A stretch of 46,096 nucleotides of DNA from Mesostigma viride (lineage: Eukaryota > Streptophyta > Mesostigmatophyceae > Mesostigmatales > Mesostigmataceae): the NCBI GenBank assembly GCA_009746045.1, contig RPFO01000127.1, forward strand, positions 1,055,050 through 1,101,145. The letters run 5' to 3'. Below the pieces are notes generated by a model. The model ran no database searches and was not told the DNA's origin. It saw only the letters and a program-made list of their open reading frames with translations. Positions 1-11,000 of the stretch are shown piece by piece (position 1 is the stretch's first letter; every line of letters begins with the position of its first letter). The translations under genes and the position numbers were made by a program.

Positions 1-649
1 GGGGTGGGGTGGGGGGTAACAAGTGTGCAGGGCAGGGCAACATGTTTGGAGATAAGGAACTGGGCAACGCATATTGTCTGAATACACGGGTCAAAATGAT
101 TGGAGGAAGTGGACAGGGCAGACCGATGCCATAGTCGTATACAGGGCAACCCAGGCACATGCACGTGGCCATGTGGTCCTCCCTAACATTCCATGGTCAC
201 CAATTGCAACTCCCCACGTGCAGCATCGTATGCACTGTAGTCTACCAGCTCTACTCCGCCATGAACAGCGGTCTCTATTTCTGCACGCACACCGGGATAT
301 GTACACAGCCATCACATGGTAGTCCCTGGATTTACCCAGGTGGGCCATGCAAAAATAAGCACACTTCCAGCCACGTTTCCCGATAAGTCAAGCTACAAGC
401 ATCACAGCACCCCATTTAGCACGAAGAAAAGTAAGAGTCACGGGATAGGTGCAAAAGGCGGCTGGTCGGAAGCCAACTGAACACCCTAGCCACACGTTGG
501 GGTCATGCAACGCAAGCAGTTGTACGGGGCGCCCGCCTGGTTTGCCGAGCAAAAGGTGTTCGTGGACGATGGCGGTTACGTAAGCAGTGGTTTCATCTGC
601 ATGCACGCCTTCCACCTTTGACTAAATCGCGGGTGAAGCAACGACTCAC
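1..649. other. No supported gene
   Basis: Only short open frames are present and none has a recognisable domain or a convincing splice structure. A short frame read on the minus strand near 484-539 contains two C-x2-C-like pairs and could follow the candidate exon at 650-748, but it ends within 16 codons and I do not annotate it. Confidence 0.4.
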
Positions 650-748
650 GCTGTCGTCGTCGTCGTCCGCATCCTGGCTCAAAACCAGCGCGCCCAGGCG
701 CGATTCGCTGAAGGCATTTGCCGCCAAGGTATCTGCTTCGGAGTTCAT
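650..748 (-). CDS. Candidate first exon of an unidentified minus-strand gene
   Basis: An ATG at 748 opens a 33-codon frame that begins MNSEADTLAANAF and ends in a run of aspartates (QDADDDDDS). It stops exactly at a good donor, GTGAGT, immediately after position 650. Codon use is GC-rich at third positions, as in the real exons nearby. It would be transcribed away from the sialyltransferase-like gene that starts at 2009. I could not find a following exon in the right phase between 1 and 600, so the gene would have to continue beyond the left edge or be spurious. Function unknown. Confidence 0.3.
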
Positions 749-2008
749 CCGAGGTGACGCCTAGCTTCTACTTAACGATGCTATCCCTCCATTTGAAGGA
801 GACAACACCTCATTGTTTGTACTACTTTGAACCCCAAGCAAGACGCAAATAGACTTGCATGGAGGTAAGCCTCCTACGGCCCTGAAAGCCATGCAACAGC
901 TTAGTTTAACCCGCAGATCCTTCACAGGCCATTCCTTCGCAGCCAAGAGGATGCAGGGTTTCCTCACCAAGATGCATCGGTTATGTATGGGCTCGCTTCG
1001 TCAGTGGGTGGATAGCAAACCGTAATCGTACATTACTGCGAAAGCTGTTAGGACTAACGCGATTCTATCCACAAGGAAGCGAAGCGGAACCTGAAACTTG
1101 TCTGCATGGGGTGAATCATCTGCAAAAATGAAACCACAACGTTACGGAGATGCTACTTCTAAGCATTTCGGCATGGGCGACGCCAGATCACGGTATCATG
1201 CTCTAGGGTCTTCTGCAAACGTGCGCAAAGTAATTGCACACAAGTGACCACTGAAATCAGAATTCTCGCTTTCAATGGGCCCTGTCTTAATTGGAGGCCT
1301 TGTGCCCTTTCACGATGACATTGCCACATTGGGATGCCAACAGCAAAAGGTGTTTGCTATGTCAATGGTTCCCGCCATGCGACGTCCTGTCACAGGCAAC
1401 TTGTGAGCTTGCTTGTGAGCACAAAGTTTTCTGAAATTTCCCATTGCTCTCTACTTGAATCCTAACCGGAGTCAATAGATTTTGGGGTGTTTTGGATGGA
1501 AGGTACCAGGAAAGATTGTGTAGTTGATCTGTGTCGCAGCCAGTGTCTGACCGTAAGGCGACAGCGCGGTGAGAGAAACTTGGGCGCGATCGATATCTGC
1601 GCACACTGTACTTGCAACTACCTCGCATCTAACTTAGGGTGACCCGCATTAACCGGAAGACGATGGATTGATGCTGCGGAGCGATGGACAGCTCGACGGT
1701 GCATGCAACTGGGAACGTGCGAAGCTTCAGCTTCACGTACCCACACGAGGAACGCTCGCTCCTCGCCATGAGCCAGTCGGCAAAGGGATGCGTGGCTAGG
1801 CGGCAGCGGCGACGATTTCCTAGCGGCATTTGCCCGCACGACAGTTTCATGCGCATGTAGGCAATGTCACTGGTTTCACGCCAGGATGGCGACTTTTAAG
1901 CACGCCTCATTATTTCTAGCCCGACAACACGGTCTTGGTGGGCATGTAGGAGAAAGAGGTGGTTCTTAAGGATCTCTTTCATAATACAGGTGCATATCAA
2001 CTCTCAAG
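749..2008. other. Intergenic region upstream of the GT29 gene
   Basis: No domain-bearing frame is visible. The interval would hold the promoter and 5' UTR of the gene starting at 2009. An in-frame TAA lies shortly upstream of that ATG, near 1981, so the coding start does not extend left without splicing. No TATA box or other promoter element was convincing by eye. Confidence 0.4.
1684..1860 (+). CDS. Possible small ORF, 58 aa, unknown
   Basis: A complete ATG-to-TAG frame begins MDSSTVHATGNVRSF and ends HDSFMRM, with a TGA in frame just upstream. It is rich in serine and arginine and has no recognisable domain. It lies about 150 bases before the start of the sialyltransferase-like gene on the same strand. 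It could therefore be an upstream ORF in that transcript, an independent micro-gene or chance. The opposite strand is also open over this stretch, which weakens the case. Confidence 0.15.
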   Translation: MDSSTVHATGNVRSFSFTYPHEERSLLAMSQSAKGCVARRQRRRFPSGICPHDSFMRM

Positions 2009-5000
2009 ATGCCAAAAGAAGGTGATGATTCGCCGATTGGCGAACAGTCAGCAAGGGACGCGTCTTACAGCAGCATCCAAAGCGAGATGTCGGATTTGAT
2101 GTCGCGCTTGCAAGCACCGCACGCTTCTGAAGTGCCTGACGTTCCTACCGTGCCCGAAGCGCCTGAAGAGGTTGGCGAAGACGAGGGCATGTTAGAATAC
2201 TTAAAGAAGCCGCCGCCTCCCTCCAACATATGGGACAAAATGCCCCCACCAGTCCGGGTTGTAAGAGCGAAGGCGACTGGCGTTGATTGGCGACGAGCGA
2301 TTGGATGCAATAGGAGGACAGCTACGCGCATTCTCTTTCCCCTCATGGGCGGGCTGCTACTTCTCGCCATAGTCCTGTCATTGTCCTCCAAAGGTAATTT
2401 CTGGAATGGCATGAATGTCGGAGATCAAGCATGCAAGAGCCTTGGTCACAATCAGAACCACCGGTAATACACGCAGCTGAGGTGACTGCCCGCCTGCTAA
2501 GAAGTGCTTCCTTGGAAATGCGAGATGTAGCCATCCTTAATTTATCGTCCTTTATCCTTGGCTTGTCATCCTTAGGGCATCCGTTGCTGTGCTCCTAGAA
2601 GGGTGTGGACCGGATTTATGCATTGGAAATGGGAAACGTGTCTACAACGTCCAGACACAGGGAGAGAGCCTAGGGGAAGAGTTTTTAGCAGTGCAGTAAA
2701 TGGGCCAGTAGCGTAGCATGGGGCAATATGTTGGAACATTGGCTGGGTGCGTACCAACAGAAAACCAACATCATTGGACCAGCAAGTGTGCAGCATAAAC
2801 CCAATGTGTAGGCATATTCAGCCTTCTGGACACTAGCACCACCATCAGCTTCTGAACTGGAAGCTGTGTGAGCGACTTCTCACCTGATGGTTTAGTCAAT
2901 GGATCTCGGCCTCCACTCTGCCCTGGAAGGCTTTCTTTTGCCAGCTCTGCACCCCCCCCCAGCCCCCCCCCACCCATCCACCCATCCCCACCCCCACCCA
3001 CCCACCCACCCACCCACCCACCCACCCACCCACCCACCCACCCACCCACCCACCCACCCACCCACCCACCCACCCACCCACCCACCCACCCACCCACCCA
3101 CCCACCCACCCACCCACCCACCCACCCACCCACCCACCCACCGACCGCATGCTCCTGCAACCCATCTCTCGGTTCGGTTTCGGTCCCCAACCAGGCATGC
3201 AGCGGTCATCGGTCATAGCAGGATCGCTGACTTGCTGACGATTCATCACCTCCTGTGACCTGCCGCCTGCCTGGTGTGCACCCGATTAGCCGGCACTTAT
3301 TGCCTGCCCATGGAATCTCGTTGTTGTGGTCGACAATCGTACTTGCAAGAGGTGCTGTCTACCCCCACGTGGGGACACAGTGAGGCTCTCCGGAACGCGC
3401 TATGTGGTGTGGGTTGTAACTCATTGGGCGGTATGACTAACACCATCATGGTGGTATGGCTACCTGATGTACTGGGTGGTGTGGCTACCACCATACGGCA
3501 CATTATGGCTCCACCCACAGGCCCCGTGGACAGGCTATGCCCCCGGGCACCCACGTTACACTCGCCACATCCGCCATGACCCTCCATTGCTGAATCCTCA
3601 TCCGCCCAAAGTCTCCATTACCAATACCACGCCCGCCATGACCCTGGGGGGGAAAAGGGGGTCATTGCTATCGCCTTGGCTGATGGATACAGTTATGCTG
3701 CCTGCCGGCGATCGCCTCGGCTTATGGATACCCTTATGCTGCCTGCCGTGCACTGGCAGGTTCCGTGCGCTCACAACTGCTGTCCGCCACGCCCGCCACT
3801 GCACCCAAGCGCAAGGCGGCGGCGGTGGACTCGGTGGAGCTGCCTCCCAAGGGGTTCAAAAAGGTGGACTTAAGCGATGACGGCTTCTCGCATGATGGCA
3901 GGGACGGCGAGGAGGAGGTGGAGGAGGAGGAGGACGACGACGAGGAACCCAAGGGCAAGGAGAAGGAGAAGAAGGGCAAGGAGAAGCCCGTGCCCAAGCC
4001 CGCACCAAAGGAGAAACCCCAGGAGAGGTATGTTCTAAGCTAGTGTGTCTTATTTGATTGAGGCATTTCATTTGTTTCATTGGTTGGGTTGTTGAGACCA
4101 AGGAGAAGCCCCAGTAGAAGTACGTCCTTAGTTAGTATCTTTTACGGTAATGTATGCTTTAGGCTTTTCTTTTGTTTGGTCGGTTGGGTCGTGAGGACTA
4201 CACGAGCAGCCCCAGGAGTTGCGTGTCCCCTTCTTCCGTGGCTGCTCTCGCATCCTGCGGCTGTTTAACCTTATCCCGCCGATGCAGTCTCCCTCTGTTG
4301 AATCCTCCCCTTTCAATTATTTTCACCCGCCACCCACACTCGCCCTTCACCCGCATCCCCCCCTCCTTGTCCTCACCCTGTGTCCCTAGTTCATGTTTGA
4401 CCCTTCCCCCCCTCCCCCCACCCCCCACCCGCCATGTACACCCCCAAACCTCTCATGGTTGCTCATGCCAAAAGCATCATCAGATGCGAACATCTCCGAT
4501 GTGTTTCTTTGCCGATGTCATCTAATTGCCCCCCACCCATCCCCCCCTACCCACCCACTGCGGCACCAGGGGCCCCCTCCCCAAGGCCGAGCCGCACCTG
4601 GGCTCGGAGCCCTCCTTCACGACCCGGCAGCTGGTGAAACCCGCCACCGAAAATAGCAACGAGCCGGACCCGGTCCAGGTCGACCCCGCTTTCGATACCC
4701 CTCTGCGCATCGAGGAGGAGGCGGAAGGGCCAGCGGAAGAGGAGGCCACGGATGCAGAGGAGGCACCAGCGGCGGCGCCCAAGCTGGGCGGTCTATCGCT
4801 GCCGTTGATCTCGGGCGACTTCCTCAAGAGTGTCATGATGGGGACAGCGGGCAAGGATGAGCTGGCGTCAGGGGTGGGCAACCTGCCCACCAGCGGGTTC
4901 ACAACGGGGGCGGCCACCGGTGGGTTGATAGCTTGTCAATGCAACCGCTTTGAAGGTTGGTGGGTGCTTGGGTAGAACATACCTTATAGGTGGTCAGAGT

Positions 5001-8000
5001 AGCTGTTTGGATGGCGGGCTGGTACTCGGATGTGGGAGGGCCACATGTGAAGGCGTAGTATTTCATGGTTTTATAGCAGTGCCGATGTGGTAACACAAAG
5101 TAATCAAAATAAGGGAATTGCAGTGAAGGAACATGGAAAAAATCACTGCTTATTTGGTTTAGACACAGCTGAAAGCTGCTCGTTTGGTGTAGATTCTTAT
5201 GGGACCGCCTGTGCTTGGGATGGGAGGACGGTCCTGTAAAGATCATGTCAGCATCACTGGCAGCAAAAGGAACATCCCGCATCGCAGGCAGGTTGACAGC
5301 GCCCCTTGGGCTACTGCTTGACGGTTGCTCAAGGGGGAATGGCAGGCTCGTGTCTGTTTGGCCTTCTGGATGGGGTACACCTCGGCTGCCTCTCAAAACC
5401 TCTGTAGTGGATTACGCGCTGGCTATCTCGTCAGCCCTGAAATGTGCTTGATTAATTTCACCCTGTTTTGTTCACTTATCCCTGTCCACCCCCTTTTTCC
5501 TCTCTAAGGAAGAGAGCGTTTGCACTTTCTCCAACCATCCCAGATGTCCCGCCTTTATCGCCCACCATCGTCCTCGTGTTTCTGCCCCTAAAAATGTTTA
5601 AATGTTTCACAAATGTTGCGCGCTTTGCCCATGTTCCCCCCCTTCCCACCCCATTTTCCCCTCCTCGTGCTCATTCTCATCCCCACCCGCCTCACCCGCC
5701 CTCATCCCAACCCGCCACCCACCTGACTCACCCGCCAACCCAACCGCTCTGCCCCTGTTTCGTCCCCGACTTCCCCCCTCCCCAGCTGCCACGCAGGGTG
5801 CCACTGACGGCACCCCCACAACAGCCACCCCCGCCCCCGCGGGCCCCGCCCTCGACCGCGTGCCCCAGTGCACAAAGGCCAAGTCCGAGGCTGTCCACCG
5901 GACCTGGCCTGCCCACCCGCAGATGCCCTCCTTCAAGAACGACATCTGCGGGGACCACCAGCTGCGTATCGACCTGAACGCTGCCATGCGGCGGCGCGTC
6001 CCTGGCGACCCCCCTGGGTACGTGGCCCCCCCCGTGGTCCACCCGGTGGGGGCGCGCCCCCACATATCCCGTGTGGGTTCCCCCCAGAGCATCCCCCGCC
6101 GGTTGCCACCTGGCAAGACGCTGCACCCACAGACGATCCGGGCAGGCCTCCACTTCAACAAGCCCGCGGGTAAAGCGGGGGCGAAAGCAGGGATCAAGCC
6201 GGGCCTGCACAAGGCGGGCGTGCACAAGCCGGGACTGCACAAGCCGGTGGCACACAAGGGCCCGCTGCATGGCGGGGCCAGGAAGGGGAAGGGTCACCGC
6301 CGGCTGCTGGAGGCCGACTTGGGGGGTGCCAGGGTGAGCTGAGCTGGCAAGGGAGCTGGCAAGGGAGGCTGGTAGGGGGTGGATGTGTGTGTTTGTGGTG
6401 GTGGTGGGGGGGGGGAGCAATCGGCATGGATGTGCAGTTGGGGCTGGCAAGAGTTGTCTCCTGACCCCCTCAGTCATCCGGTAGTTTGTTTCTTGTACTG
6501 TGTATACTACGATTGGTAGACGATATACTAGTATTGGTTCTGAAAATTACCCCTGCGGTGCGTGCAGTTTTTTCAAGCATGGATTTTGTGTTCTGTGTTA
6601 ATTGTGCTAGCAACTTCAAGGCAATCAGCGATGGAAACCATGCTTGCGGAGTGCAGCTCATGTTTCTGTCGCCCAGGAAGTGGTATGCTCTCTTATTGTT
6701 GGCTCGTTGCATCCTTGCTTTCTCTGCCTTTGTGTGTTGATGGCGTACTGCCGTAGTGTGGCGGGCTTGTGTTTCACAAGGCTGCATGGGCCATCCGTGT
6801 ATTGCAGTATGTGTGCACCTCCAGCCTGTAATTGCCAATTCTGCACCGTTTGCCTGTGTTTGCCGTGCAGATTTTCACTCTCTAATGGATTTCATCCGAA
6901 CCGTCCCACCACAATGTCGGATGGTGCACCACCCTGTGTGACAGCAGGAGACACTGGACATGCTGGCGCATCCGGGCCAGGGGCAGCCCCACCGCCAGCT
7001 ACTGGGGGAGCCCATCAAGGTGCCCAACGTGGCCCTCAACTCGGAGGAGTGGAAGGTGGGTGGCGCAAGCACGGCGCGCATGGACACGCATGCTGCTCGG
7101 TCATACACCGCCTAGTGTGGTTGAGGCACGCAAGATGGCCCTCAACTCGGGGGAGTGGAAGGTGGGCGGCAACCCTGTCATCCGGCACGCAAGATGTGGG
7201 GGGTTGCCTTGCGAAGCCAGATTGGGTGAGCGCACTCACCTCGCCCCCGTGTGAGTGAAAAAACCGTATGAGGCCACGCCATCAAAGAAAGCCACGTTGG
7301 TGAATGAGTGTGCGGTCCATGAAACCGCGTGGGTAGCTTGGCTGCTAGGGTATATTGCTAATGTTTTGTGTTAAAGTATCGTGCTTGCTAATGTTTTGTG
7401 CTAAGGTACCGTGCTTGCTAATGTTTTGTGCTAAGGTACCGTGCTTGCTAATGTTTTGTGCTAAGGTACCGTGCTTGCTAATGTTTTGTGCTAAGGTACC
7501 GTGCTTGCTAATGTTTTGTGCTAAGGTATCGTGCTTGCTAATGTTTTGTGCTAAGGTACCGTGCTTGCTAATGTTTTGTGCTAAGGTACCGTGCTTGCTA
7601 ATGTTTTGTGCTAAGGTACCGTGCTTGCTAATGTTTTGTGCTAAGGTACCGTGCTTGCTAATGTTTTGTGCTAAGGTACCGTGCTTGCTAATGTTTTGTG
7701 CTAAGGTACCGTGCTTGCTAATGTTTTGTGCTAAGGTACCGTGCTTGCTAATGTTTTGTGCTAAGGTACCGTGCTTGCTAATGTTTTGTGCTAAGGTACC
7801 GTGCTTGCTAATGTTTTGTGCTAAGGTACCGTGCTTGCTAATGTTTTGTGCTAAGGTACCGTGCTTGCTAATGTTTTGTGCTAAGGTACCGTGCTTGCTA
7901 ATGTTTTGTGCTAAGGTACCGTGCTTGCTAATGTTTTGTGCTAAGGTACCGTGCTTGCTAATGTTTTGTGCTAAGGTACCGTGCTTGCTAATGTTTTGTG

Positions 8001-11000
8001 CTAAGGTACCGTGCTTGCTAATGTTTTGTGCTAAGGTACCGTGCTTGCTAATGTTTTGTGTTAAGGTACCGTGCTTGCTAATGTTTTGTGCTAAGGTACC
8101 GTGCTTGCTAATGTTTTGTGCTAAGGTACCGTGCTTGCTAATGTTTTGTGCTAAGGTACCGTGCTTGCTAATGTTTTGTGCTAAGGTACCGTGCTTGCTA
8201 ATGTTTTGTGCTAAGGTACCGTGCTTGCTAATGTTTTGTGCTAAGGTACCGTGCTTGCTAATGTTTTGTGCTAAGGTACCGTGCTTGCTAATGTTTTGTG
8301 CTAAGGTACCGTGCTTGCTAATGTTTTGTGCTAAGGTACCGTGCTTGCTAATGTTTTGTGCTAAGGTACCGTGCTTGCTAATGTTTTGTGCTAAGGTACC
8401 GTGCTTGCTAATGTTTTGTGCTAAGGTACCGTGCTTGCTAATGTTTTGTGCTAAGGTACCGTGCTTGCTAATGTTTTGTGCTAAGGTACCGTGCTTGCTA
8501 ATGTTTTGTGCTAAGGTACCGTGCTTGCTAATGTTTTGTGCTAAGGTACCGTGCTTGCTAATGTTTTGTGCTAAGGTACCGTGCTTGCTAATGTTTTGTG
8601 CTAAGGTACCGTGCTTGCTAATGTTTTGTGCTAAGGTACCGTGCTTGCTAATGTTTTGTGCTAAGGTACCGTGCTTGCTAATGTTTTGTGCTAAGGTACC
8701 GTGCTTGCTAATGTTTTGTGCTAAGGTACCGTGCTTGCTAATGTTTTGTGCTAAGGTACCGTGCTTGCTAATGTTTTGTGCTAAGGTACCGTGCTTGCTA
8801 ATGTTTTGTGCTAAGGTACCGTGCTTGCTAATGTTTTGTGCTAAGGTACCGTGCTTGCTAATGTTTTGTGCTAAGGTACCGTGCTTGCTAATGTTTTGTG
8901 CTAAGGTACCGTGCTTGCTAATGTTTTGTGCTAAGGTATCGTGCTTGCTAATGTTTTGTGCTAAGGTACCGTGCTTGCTAATGTTTTGTGCTAAGGTACC
9001 GTGCTTGCTAATGTTTTGTGCTAAGGTACCGTGCTTGCTAATGTTTTGTGCTAAGGTACCGTGCTTGCTAATGTTTTGTGCTAAGGTACCGTGCTTGCTA
9101 ATGTTTTGTGCTAAGGTACCGTGCTTGCTAATGTTTTGTGCTAAGGTACCGTGCTTGCTAATGTTTTGTGCTAAGGTACCGTGCTTGCTAATGTTTTGTG
9201 CTAAGGTACCGTGCTTGCTAATGTTTTGTGCTAAGGTACCGTGCTTGCTAATGTTTTGTGCTAAGGTACCGTGCTTGCTAATGTTTTGTGCTAAGGTACC
9301 GTGCTTGCTAATGTTTTGTGCTAAGGTACCGTGCTTGCTAATGTTTTGTGCTAAGGTACCGTGCTTGCTAATGTTTTGTGCTAAGGTACCGTGCTTGCTA
9401 ATGTTTTGTGCTAAGGTACCGTGCTTGCTAATGTTTTGTGCTAAGGTACCGTGCTTGCTAATGTTTTGTGCTAAGGTACCGTGCTTGCTAATGTTTTGTG
9501 CTAAGGTACCGTGCTTGCTAATGTTTTGTGCTAAGGTACCGTGCTTGCTAATGTTTTGTGCTAAGGTACCGTGCTTGCTAATGTTTTGTGCTAAGGTACC
9601 GTGCTTGCTAATGTTTTGTGCTAAGGTACCGTGCTTGCTAATGTTTTGTGCTAAGGTACCGTGCTTGCTAATGTTTTGTGCTAAGGTACCGTGCTTGCTA
9701 ATGTTTTGTGCTAAGGTACCGTGCTTGCTAATGTTTTGTGCTAAGGTACCGTGCTTGCTAATGTTTTGTGCTAAGGTACCGTGCTTGCTAATGTTTTGTG
9801 CTAAGGTACCGTGCTTGCTAATGTTTTGTGCTAAGGTACCGTGCTTGCTAATGTTTTGTGCTAAGGTACCGTGCTTGCTAATGTTTTGTGCTAAGGTACC
9901 GTGCTTGCTAATGTTTTGTGCTAAGGTACCGTGCTTGCTAATGTTTTGTGCTAAGGTACCGTGCTTGCTAATGTTTTGTGCTAAGGTACCGTGCTTGCTA
10001 ATGTTTTGTGCTAAGGTACCGTGCTTGCTAATGTTTTGTGCTAAGGTACCGTGCTTGCTAATGTTTTGTGCTAAGGTACCGTGCTTGTCGCAATGGTATC
10101 GTGCTTATCAAAGTTGGGTGGTTCATGAAGCCAAAAGTGGTGGGCCCATCAGGTGCATGAGATGAAACACACATTCCTCCCTTCCTCCGTCGAGGGCGCA
10201 CAGCCGCTGCGGTCCATCCAGGAGTTGTCTGACGTTGGCTGCTGCTGCCGTCACCAGCGGTATAGCTGCTGCAGCCCACTCTCTGCGGCAGCGGCAGGTG
10301 TTCCCCTTGAGCCATCTTCGTGTTGACAAGGCAGCCCCCCACTACCCTGTGTTGATTCCACGTGTTATGGACATAGGACACTCATGCAACCACCCCTCGT
10401 TCACGCAGGAGCTCAAGTGGTTCCACCGCAACGAGCAAATGTTATATTGAGATATATGTTGAGATAAATACGTTATATTATATGTTATAATATACATGTT
10501 ATATTGAGACATAGTACTCATTCCCTGAACCCCGTGCCCCGTACTGGATACCACCACCCCTTTCTCGTGTAGGAGCTCAACTGGTTCCACTAGCCCATGA
10601 CCTTGGAGCATTAGTGCGCATGCCCCATGCCCCATGCTCCATCCTCTACCACCACAACACGCACAAACACACATGATGCAGTAGCTCAACTGGTTTTACT
10701 TGCCCATGTTATTGGCATGTAATACCCCGTAAACCATTACCACTACCCCCCCACCCCCCTCTTTCATGCAGGAGCTGAACTGGTTCCGCCGAAACGAGCA
10801 CGTGACCCCCCAGGACATCAACTTGTTCTCGGGCGACGCGGACACCAACACGTCGCTGGTCCACGCAGTGGTCCACCTGCTCAAGGAGCACACGGATGAG
10901 AAGCACTCGTGCCACAAGCGGGGCCAGCTGTGCGGCGCGGCGGGGAAGCACGCGGGGCTCAACTGGTGCACGGGCGTGCTGGGCGCGTGCGCGGTCGTGG

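Noticed and set aside
2771-3258. Pro/His/Thr-rich and Gly/Trp/Val-rich ORFs on both strands
   Set aside because: They are translations of a CCCA microsatellite in an intron.
5607-6477. Minus-strand ORFs of 216 and 249 aa
   Set aside because: They are antisense to GT29 exon 4, whose splice phases fit the rest of the gene.
7351-10080. CRISPR-like array
   Set aside because: The repeats are adjacent with no unique spacers, and the context is a eukaryotic intron.
7355-10165. 936-aa plus-strand ORF with a 10-residue repeat
   Set aside because: It is the in-frame translation of the 30-bp minisatellite inside GT29 intron 5. The unit length is a multiple of three, which keeps the frame open without selection.
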